From a bacterium (GTDB lineage Bacteria; Auribacterota; Auribacteria; Auribacterales; Auribacteraceae), in NCBI GenBank assembly GCA_021161885.1, contig JAGGZS010000139.1, positions 1 through 7,920 of the forward strand: a stretch of 7,920 nt of DNA, written 5' to 3'. The stretch's first letter is position 1. Every line of letters begins with the position of its first letter. The notes beneath the pieces were generated by a model. It searched no databases, was not told the DNA's origin, and saw only the letters and a list, made by a program, of their open reading frames with translations. Both the position numbers and the translations under genes were made by a program. Shown piece by piece: positions 1 through 6,015 of the stretch.

Positions 1-1133
1 AATGTATCATATTCTTTTTCTTTTTTAAGAATTATATTTTCAATACCTAAGAGTTCTTTAAATTCGTCTATGGGCGTTTTTGCATCTATAATATAGTCGT
101 TTTCGGATAGTTGAGTAAACAGTTCTTTTTCATCGGTATCGTATTCGTCTCTTATTTCTCCTATTATTTCTTCTAGAATATCTTCTATGGTAATTATACC
201 TGATGTTCCGCCGTATTCGTCAACAGCGACGGCAAGGTGCGTGTTTGTCTCGCGCAGTTCGCGCAGAAGTTCGCTTATCAATTTTGTTTCCGGTATAAAC
301 ATTGGTTTGTGCATTATATCTTTCACCAACTTATTTTTGAAAGATGCGGCATCAAAGTAATCAAGAATATCTTTAGCGTATAGGATACCGGCAATATTAT
401 CGATAGTATCTTTATAGACCGGAATACGCGAATGATGGTTCACGGAAATAAGCTTTACGGCGTCTTTAATGGTGCTTTTGTGGCTGATAGTTATCATATC
501 AACCCGAGGTATCATTACTTCACGCACAATTGTATCGCCGAAATCAAAAATGCTGTGAATCATTTTTCGTTCCGATTCTTCTACCGCGCCTTCTTCTTCG
601 CCCATTTCGATGATAGCTTTTATTTCTTCTTCAGTGATAGGGTTATCGGTGTTAATATCTTCAATTCTGAAAATACCGCAAATAAGATCGGTCAATTTCA
701 TAAATAATATGTTAGGAACCCATAAAATGTAAGACATAGCGTAAATCCATTTGATAACAAAAATAGGCATAAGGTCTGGTTTTCTGCGGGATATAATTTT
801 GGGGATCAAATTGAATAAGCCTATTGCCAAAAAAGAACTTATTAAAGTTAAACTGATTACGATGGAGTTAGAACAATTCGTAAAATAATCGGTTATTAAA
901 AAATAAGAATATAAAACCATAACAATGTTGGTGATAATTTGCAGTAAAAAAACGGTAGATATAATTGTTTCCGAGTGTGTTATCCATAACTGTATAATTT
1001 TTTCGCATTTTTTATCTTTTTCGATTAACTGTTTGGCTTTGATGGACGTTAAGTTGAGCAAAGCACCTTCAATAAGGGAATTGATTATAGAAATTACTAT
1101 AATGGCTATAAACCGGATGATATGTATTATCAT
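1..1133 (-). CDS. CorC/HlyC-family CNNM (DUF21) + CBS-pair membrane protein, 3' end cut by window
   Basis: The first 377 codons of this gene are in the window; the reading frame runs open off the left edge, so the C-terminus is missing. The protein begins with a CNNM/DUF21-like membrane region with hydrophobic segments at about residues 4-24, 57-80, 90-112 and 122-154. The linker carries the family signature NPITEEEIKAIIEMGEEEGAVE (split here: NPITEEEIKA at 164-173, EEGAVEESE at 180-188). A CBS pair follows at about 205-330, with VREVMIPRVDM, HHSRIPVY, and the second-CBS hallmark VDEYGGTSGIITIEDILEEI (304-323). The start of the CorC_HlyC C-terminal domain is at about 345-377. Family members are linked to Mg2+/Co2+ transport or efflux, with CBS domains binding nucleotides. 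The start at 1133 gives a normal N-terminus; it lies 20 nt after the ybeY stop with only a weak GGA upstream. The membrane domain lacks some canonical residues: the SGxETAL motif reads SLIEGAL and GExxPK reads FNLIPK. Family is certain, transport activity is not. Confidence 0.93.
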   Translation of the reverse strand, partial: MIIHIIRFIAIIVISIINSLIEGALLNLTSIKAKQLIEKDKKCEKIIQLWITHSETIISTVFLLQIITNIVMVLYSYFLITDYFTNCSNSIVISLTLISSFLAIGLFNLIPKIISRRKPDLMPIFVIKWIYAMSYILWVPNILFMKLTDLICGIFRIEDINTDNPITEEEIKAIIEMGEEEGAVEESERKMIHSIFDFGDTIVREVMIPRVDMITISHKSTIKDAVKLISVNHHSRIPVYKDTIDNIAGILYAKDILDYFDAASFKNKLVKDIMHKPMFIPETKLISELLRELRETNTHLAVAVDEYGGTSGIITIEDILEEIIGEIRDEYDTDEKELFTQLSENDYIIDAKTPIDEFKELLGIENIILKKEKEYDT

Positions 1134-1153
1134 TATTTATCCATAATAAATTG

Positions 1154-1624
1154 TTATGCTGATATTAAAACTAAATTGTTTTTTTTAAGTATTGTATTAA
1201 ACCATAAGTTCTGCTGTTTTTCCATAATGATTTTTTTCTTTATATCTATATCGTCATAACCGAGTAAATGTAAAATTCCGTGAATGATATAAAGCCCGAA
1301 CTCATCGTTGAAATTTGTATTGAAATTTTCCGCCTGTTCCAATGCCCTGTCCGCGCTGACCACCACATCACCTAATTGGGAAGTTTCTTCATCATCGCAT
1401 TGTCTGATATTTTCTCGTTGAGAAAAGGATATAACATCGGTGGGACCTTCGTGTTGTAAATATTTTGCGTTCAGTTCTTGAATTTCTTTATCGCTTACGA
1501 TGCTTAAGTCTAATTCGCAATCATCACTTTGGGATTCGTTCATAAGGACTTGAACGCAAAGGAACTTAATTTTTTGCGGGTGAATTCTGAATTTGTTCTG
1601 TCGATTGCTTATCCGAATTTCCAT
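1154..1624 (-). CDS. ybeY: endoribonuclease YbeY / rRNA maturation factor
   Basis: YbeY is a metal-dependent single-strand endoribonuclease needed for 16S rRNA 3'-end maturation and late 70S quality control in the cytoplasm. At 156 aa the length is normal for the family. The N-terminus MEIRISNRQ matches the usual YbeY opening, which supports the start at 1624 although it lies inside the end of the upstream gene; AGAGA about 6 nt upstream is a weak ribosome binding site. Visible family blocks are ELDLSIVSDKEIQELN (37-52), the strongly conserved GPTDVISFS (60-68), LGDVVVSAD (84-92) and the metal site HGILHLLGYDD (115-125). The usual metal triad is three histidines in HxxxHxxxxxH; here the first two are H115 and H119 but the third position is D125. 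The Arg that commonly follows the YLxx/YRGK tyrosine is Leu here. It overlaps the HD phosphodiesterase gene by 59 nt out of frame and is followed by the CorC-type gene, its usual neighbour. Identity is secure; activity with Asp as ligand is inferred. Confidence 0.96.
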   Translation of the reverse strand: MEIRISNRQNKFRIHPQKIKFLCVQVLMNESQSDDCELDLSIVSDKEIQELNAKYLQHEGPTDVISFSQRENIRQCDDEETSQLGDVVVSADRALEQAENFNTNFNDEFGLYIIHGILHLLGYDDIDIKKKIIMEKQQNLWFNTILKKNNLVLISA

Positions 1625-3215
1625 TGTTTTTCTCTTTTTGTTTGGTATTTTGTGGATCCTTTGGGTATTTAGGCCGTGTATGAAAGATGCCTGTTAAGAT
1701 AAAAGTAAAACATTCTTTTATGTTTGCTAAATCCAAAATAGTAAGTTCGCAGTTATCGAGTTGTGAGTCTAAGAACCTGCTGTTGATGATTTCATCTACG
1801 AGATTTTTGATTCTTGACGGAGTAGGATTGTCCAAAGACCGTGAAGCGGCTTCTACCGCGTCGGCAAGAAGTATTATCGCGGCTTCCTTGCTTTGAGGGG
1901 CAGGACCGGGATAACGGTATTCTTCTTCTTTTGGTTTGCTTTGCTCGTCGCCATGAATAATCAGAGCGCGTTTATAAAAGAAATAAACGAGACTTGTCCC
2001 GTGATGCTGTTCGATGATATCGACAATATCTTTATTCAGTCCGTATTTTTTAGCAAGGTCAACACCGTCTTTTACATGGGAAATAATAATTAAACTGCTC
2101 ATGCTTGGTATTAAATCGTCATGGCGGCTCTTGGCGCGCCATTGGTTTTCCGAAAAATATTCGGGTTTTTTTATTTTGCCGATATCATGGAAATAAGCTC
2201 CGACTCGGGCAAGAAGCGGTTTTGCTCCAACAACTTCTGCCGCGGCTTCCGCAAGGTTACCAACGATTAAACTATGATGGTATGTGCCCGGAGCCTCCAT
2301 AACAAGTTTTTTAAGTAACGGATGGTTAAGGTCCGATAATTCAAGCAGCCTAATATCTGTGCTTACTTTGAACAGGTATTCAAGTATCGGTAAAACCCCT
2401 GCCGCAAAAAAAGCGCCGAGAGAACCGTTAATGATGCCGGTCAACGGCTGGATTGCTAAGAATTTTGATGCAATACCCATTAATAATCCATGGCAAAGAA
2501 TAAACAGCGATTGAACAACACCTATTTGTAATCCTGACCTGATTAAATGAGTACGCCGCCTCGCATTGTTTGACGCGATTACTCCGGTTGCTGAAGAAAA
2601 CATACAGATCATGAATATCATTAGTTCCCCGCCGTACATTATTGTCTGGCATAAAGATAAGATGGTTAGAAAAATTAAGCTTGAGGCTCTGTTCATAAGG
2701 ACGCCATATAAAATGGCGCAAAGTGAAGATGAAAATAAAGGGAAATAATAAAAATACAGTCTGCCTTGCGCCGAACCTGTATCCAAAGCAGGATCAATCA
2801 GCAAAAGTAAAATTTTCGTCAACCCTAACCCTATAATAAATATAGTTGAGCCTAAGATCAGATCGAAATTATTCATAACAGATTTTTTACTAACCTCTTT
2901 AGTAAACTTAAATATTATAAAAAGAATAACGCACGAACAACAAATCAGGCTGAGAATCAAAGGTATGTTAGTTTTAAAATCATAAACCGGAGAGGAAGAA
3001 TTACTGAAATAATTTACGATAATGAAGTTTTTTCCGTTCCACGATATTGATATTGTAATAAGCGTAATGATAAGTAAAGAAAACAATATTGCAAAACGCG
3101 TAAGTTTTCCGTTTTTAAAGAAAGAGGCTATTTTCGACGGCTCGCTAGTTTTTCTCTTGTGCGTGCTTATCAGCCGATTTTTTATTAATTTTCTTTTGGT
3201 CAGTATTTTTTTCAT
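1566..3215 (-). CDS. 7TM-HD family phosphodiesterase (PgpH/YqfF type), short form without large extracytoplasmic domain
   Basis: Members of this family (Listeria PgpH, Bacillus YqfF) hydrolyse cyclic di-AMP through a cytoplasmic HD domain. In this 549-aa protein a basic N-terminus (1-40) leads to a first membrane helix at about 41-59. After a loop of only about 24 residues, around seven hydrophobic segments follow between 84 and 280. The HD domain spans about 297-515: MEAPGTYHHS with H313/H314, FHDIGK with H343-D344, SHVKDG with H380, EQHHGT with H404/H405, and LADAVEAASR with D452. These are the expected metal-ligand positions, so the catalytic domain looks intact. Typical family members are about 700-800 aa because a large 7TMR-HDED domain lies between the first and second helices; here it is absent. 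The C-terminal tail (about 516-549) is polar, rich in K, N, Q and S, and overlaps ybeY. The start at 3215 lies 71 nt inside phoH with a weak GAAGAA upstream; the next ATG in frame would begin past the first helix. Substrate is inferred from family. Confidence 0.92.
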   Translation of the reverse strand: MKKILTKRKLIKNRLISTHKRKTSEPSKIASFFKNGKLTRFAILFSLLIITLITISISWNGKNFIIVNYFSNSSSPVYDFKTNIPLILSLICCSCVILFIIFKFTKEVSKKSVMNNFDLILGSTIFIIGLGLTKILLLLIDPALDTGSAQGRLYFYYFPLFSSSLCAILYGVLMNRASSLIFLTILSLCQTIMYGGELMIFMICMFSSATGVIASNNARRRTHLIRSGLQIGVVQSLFILCHGLLMGIASKFLAIQPLTGIINGSLGAFFAAGVLPILEYLFKVSTDIRLLELSDLNHPLLKKLVMEAPGTYHHSLIVGNLAEAAAEVVGAKPLLARVGAYFHDIGKIKKPEYFSENQWRAKSRHDDLIPSMSSLIIISHVKDGVDLAKKYGLNKDIVDIIEQHHGTSLVYFFYKRALIIHGDEQSKPKEEEYRYPGPAPQSKEAAIILLADAVEAASRSLDNPTPSRIKNLVDEIINSRFLDSQLDNCELTILDLANIKECFTFILTGIFHTRPKYPKDPQNTKQKEKNNGNSDKQSTEQIQNSPAKN

Positions 3216-4197
3216 GGTTATTCTTCAACTCGTCATACTTTTCATATGCTTTAATTATTTTTGATACCAGTTCATGGCGTACAACATCTTTTTCATTAAA
3301 ATAAATGAATTCAATGTCGTCAATTTTTTTTAAGATCGATTGAACCTGCACTAAACCTGACCGGCGGAAAGAAGGCAGATCGATTTGGGTAATATCGCCT
3401 GTGACAACGGCTTTTGACCTGAACCCTAATCGAGTCAAAAACATCCTCATTTGTTCTATGGTAGCGTTTTGCGCTTCGTCTAATATAATAAAAGCATCAT
3501 TAAGAGTGCGTCCGCGCATATATGCCAAAGGGACAATTTCAATAATGCCCCTGTCTCTATACCGTTTCAAAGTTTCTTCGGTTATCATATCGTGAAGGGC
3601 GTCGTAAAGCGGTCTTAAGTAAGGCAAAATTTTATCGTATAAGTCGCCGGGCAGAAACCCTAAACTTTCCCCAGCCTCAACAGCCGGACGAGTTAAAATT
3701 ATTCTGCGGATAATGCCTGATTTTAAATGTGATACAGCCATAGCCATGGCAAGATATGTTTTGCCTGTACCGGCAGGACCAATACCGAAAACCGCTGTTT
3801 TTGATCTGATCGCTTGAATATATCGTATCTGCCCCTCTGTTTTAGGTATGATTATTTTTTTCCTGCCGGGCACTTCAATTTTTTCGTCCGATAATGAGGC
3901 AGACTGCTCTGCGCGGCTTGATAATTCCTCAAGCAGATACGTAAATTCCGTTTGGTGAATTTGAGCGCCTTTAGCGAGTAATTTTTTTAGTTCACTAAAG
4001 AATATTTTTATTTTTTCAATATTTTCCTGCCGTCCTTTTAAGACGAAGAAATTATCTCGGGCTGTTATTTTAATATCAAAAGCGTTCTCAATGAGTTCAA
4101 GATTGTTTTCGTCATTGCAAAATAGCGATCTGGCGGTTCTGCCGTTTTCAAATTGTAAACGCGATTTTGACATATTGTTTATGTCTCCCTTGCCCAT
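3145..4197 (-). CDS. phoH: PhoH-family P-loop ATPase (YbeZ-like)
   Basis: This is a 350-aa PhoH/YbeZ-type cytoplasmic P-loop ATPase, a family tied by genomic context and interaction data to YbeY and RNA metabolism; its exact substrate is not settled. A small KH-like N-terminal region (about 25-75) precedes the ATPase core. Walker A is GPAGTGKT (140-147). The PhoH hallmark RPAVEAGESLGFLPGDL (170-186) is followed by KILPYLRPLYDAL, and Walker B is FIILDEAQN (236-244). The sensor-type block VVTGDITQIDLP is at 264-275. The C-terminal tail after about 322 is a Lys/Asn/Gln-rich, low-complexity stretch that overlaps the next gene by 71 nt. The start at 4197 directly abuts the aspS stop (TAA then ATG) and has AAGGA 7 nt upstream. 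A second in-frame ATG at 4173 (Met9) also has AAGGGAG 11 nt upstream, so the mature start could be either. Intact and of normal family length. Confidence 0.97.
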   Translation of the reverse strand: MGKGDINNMSKSRLQFENGRTARSLFCNDENNLELIENAFDIKITARDNFFVLKGRQENIEKIKIFFSELKKLLAKGAQIHQTEFTYLLEELSSRAEQSASLSDEKIEVPGRKKIIIPKTEGQIRYIQAIRSKTAVFGIGPAGTGKTYLAMAMAVSHLKSGIIRRIILTRPAVEAGESLGFLPGDLYDKILPYLRPLYDALHDMITEETLKRYRDRGIIEIVPLAYMRGRTLNDAFIILDEAQNATIEQMRMFLTRLGFRSKAVVTGDITQIDLPSFRRSGLVQVQSILKKIDDIEFIYFNEKDVVRHELVSKIIKAYEKYDELKNNHEKNTDQKKINKKSADKHAQEKN

Positions 4198-6015
4198 TTA
4201 CGCATCCTTAGGTTTTTTTTTCGGGATTCTTATCTCTAATTCCTTAAGCTGGGCCTCGCTTACAGGCGAAGGGCTTTTGCTCATCAGACAGCTTGCTTTC
4301 TGGGTTTTTGGAAAAGCGATAACATCGCGGATATTTGGCAACCCGAGCATCAGCATAATTATCCTGTCCAGACCGGGCGCTATACCTGCATGAGGGGGAG
4401 CGCCGTATTTTAATGCCTCGATAAAAAATCCGAACTGCTGCTGTATGGTTTTTTTATCGAGATTGAGCAGTTCAAAAATTTTCTGTTGAAGTTCAAAATT
4501 ATGTATCCTTAAACTTCCGCTTGCTATTTCACAGCCGTTCATAACAAGATCGTAAGAGCTTGAGCGAATATTCAAAGGGTCGGTATCGAGTTTATCTATA
4601 TCTTCGGTAAAGGGAGCAGTGAATGGATGATGTTCGCTCTCAAGCCGTTTTTCATTTTCATTATATTTAAACAAAGGAAACTCTGTTATCCATAGAAGAT
4701 TAAATTGGTTTTCAGGAATAAGGTTGCCGATAAGGGCAAGCTGGTTTCTTAATGCGGCAAGCGCTTGGTTTACAACTGTTTCTTTATCGCAGATAAGAAA
4801 AATTATATCGCCTGTGTTGGCCCTGCCCATATTTTTCAGTTTGTTTAATTGGTCATCGCTGAAGAATTTGGCTATTGGGGACTGGAATTTATCTTCTGAT
4901 ATTTTAAACCACGCAAGCCCTTTTGCGCCATGAATACCTGCAAAAGATGTTAAATCGTCAAGCTCTTTGCGTGAGAACTTTGCGCCGTTCGGGTAACATA
5001 ACCCTTTGATTACTCCGCCGTTAGCAATAGTGCCATTAAATATTTTAAAATTGGAGTTATTCATTATATCCGTAGCTTGAAACAGTTTAAGCCCGAACCT
5101 TAAATCCGGTTTATCAGATCCATAAATGTCCATAGCTTCTTTGTAAGTCATTCGCGTAAAGGGGAGTTTAATATCGATATTTAATCCCGATTTGAACATA
5201 GATGAGATAACGCCTTCAGTTATGCGGAAAACTTCTTCTTGCGTAGAGAAACTCATTTCCATATCTATTTGAGTGAATTCGGGCTGTCGGTCGGCTCTTA
5301 AGTCTTCGTCTCGGAAACATCTGCATATTTGGAAATATTTATCGATACCTGCAACCATTAACAGCTGTTTCATTATTTGAGGTGATTGCGGTAAAGCGTA
5401 GAAGTTGCCCGGGTTTATTCTGCTTGGCACAAGGTAATCTCTTGCCCCTTCGGGAGTGCTTTTTGTGAGAATAGGGGTTTCTATTTCAAGAAAGCCTTGT
5501 TTGTCGAGATATTCTCTGACAGCAAAGGTAACTTTGCTTCTTGTTTTCATTATGTTAGCCATATATGGAGTTCTTAAATCAAGATATCTGTATGTTAATC
5601 TTAATTCTTCGCTTACGGGTGTTGTCTGGTCGAGCTGAAACGGGAGCGGCCGGCATGAGTTAAGCAGTTTTACCGTATGAACCATTACTTCAATTTCCCC
5701 AGTCGGCAAATTTGTGTTTAAGGCGTCGGCGGGACGCGGTTGAACAACACCTTCAATATAAATGACATATTCATTACGGAAATCCTCGGCTTTTTCGTGG
5801 CATTGTTTATTGACTGCAGGGTTGAAAACTACCTGTGTTAATCCGTCACGGTCGCGAAGGTCTATAAATATAACGCCTCCATGGTCTCTGCGGTGATGAA
5901 CCCATCCCATAAGCACAACCTGTTTGCCGATATCTGATTTCCTGAGCTGATTACATGAATGGGTGCGTAATTTATCTTGAATAAATGATTCTTTAAAAGA
6001 CAGGTTTTTTGTCAT
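4198..6015 (-). CDS. aspS: aspartyl-tRNA synthetase, bacterial type
   Basis: Class IIb synthetase that charges tRNA-Asp with aspartate. At 605 aa it has the full bacterial layout: an OB-fold anticodon-binding domain (about 15-115, with GWVHHRRDHGGVIFIDLRDR at 37-56), the class II catalytic core, and a GAD insertion domain (about 300-420). Motif 2 is CFRDEDLRADRQPEFTQIDM (233-252). The aspartate/flipping-loop region STPEGARDYLVPSR is at 186-199, followed by the ALPQSPQ block (207-213). Motif 3 is GIAPGLDRI (544-552), followed by RDVIAFPKTQ (563-572). The start at 6015 is supported by AAAGGA 9 nt upstream and by normal family N-terminal spacing to RTHxC; it overlaps the hisS end by 23 nt. The His in RRDHGG is the residue seen in some non-discriminating enzymes that also make Asp-tRNA-Asn, but the other proposed determinant (Gly in RPAGxxN) is Asp here, so specificity is undecided. 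An A9 run encodes three Lys just before the C-terminus. Confidence 0.98.
   Translation of the reverse strand: MTKNLSFKESFIQDKLRTHSCNQLRKSDIGKQVVLMGWVHHRRDHGGVIFIDLRDRDGLTQVVFNPAVNKQCHEKAEDFRNEYVIYIEGVVQPRPADALNTNLPTGEIEVMVHTVKLLNSCRPLPFQLDQTTPVSEELRLTYRYLDLRTPYMANIMKTRSKVTFAVREYLDKQGFLEIETPILTKSTPEGARDYLVPSRINPGNFYALPQSPQIMKQLLMVAGIDKYFQICRCFRDEDLRADRQPEFTQIDMEMSFSTQEEVFRITEGVISSMFKSGLNIDIKLPFTRMTYKEAMDIYGSDKPDLRFGLKLFQATDIMNNSNFKIFNGTIANGGVIKGLCYPNGAKFSRKELDDLTSFAGIHGAKGLAWFKISEDKFQSPIAKFFSDDQLNKLKNMGRANTGDIIFLICDKETVVNQALAALRNQLALIGNLIPENQFNLLWITEFPLFKYNENEKRLESEHHPFTAPFTEDIDKLDTDPLNIRSSSYDLVMNGCEIASGSLRIHNFELQQKIFELLNLDKKTIQQQFGFFIEALKYGAPPHAGIAPGLDRIIMLMLGLPNIRDVIAFPKTQKASCLMSKSPSPVSEAQLKELEIRIPKKKPKDA
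4205..4209 (-). promoter_or_regulatory. phoH ribosome binding site in the last codons of aspS
   Basis: AAGGA on the minus strand sits 7 nt before the phoH ATG at 4197, which itself follows the aspS TAA with no gap. A second purine-rich site, AAGGGAG at 4191-4185, lies 11 nt before an alternative in-frame ATG at 4173, so phoH may have two translation starts differing by eight residues. Confidence 0.7.

Noticed and set aside
432..707. Plus-strand open frame of 91 codons
   Set aside because: It lies antisense to the well-supported CBS region of the CorC-type gene, has no family motif, and its aromatic-rich composition is what an antisense reading of that gene produces.
1131..1144. Three-codon mini-cistron (ATG GAT AAA TAA) whose stop overlaps the CorC-type start codon as TAATG
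   Set aside because: The arrangement would suit translational coupling, but no ribosome binding site precedes the mini-cistron and such short frames arise readily by chance in AT-rich sequence.
925..1146. Plus-strand open frame of 73 codons at the 5' end of the CorC-type gene
   Set aside because: It is antisense to the first membrane segments, and its hydrophobicity mirrors the opposite strand; no ribosome binding site or family match was seen.
2428..2721. Minus-strand open frame of 97 codons inside the HD phosphodiesterase gene
   Set aside because: It is an alternate frame within the membrane region of a strongly supported gene and shows no recognisable domain.
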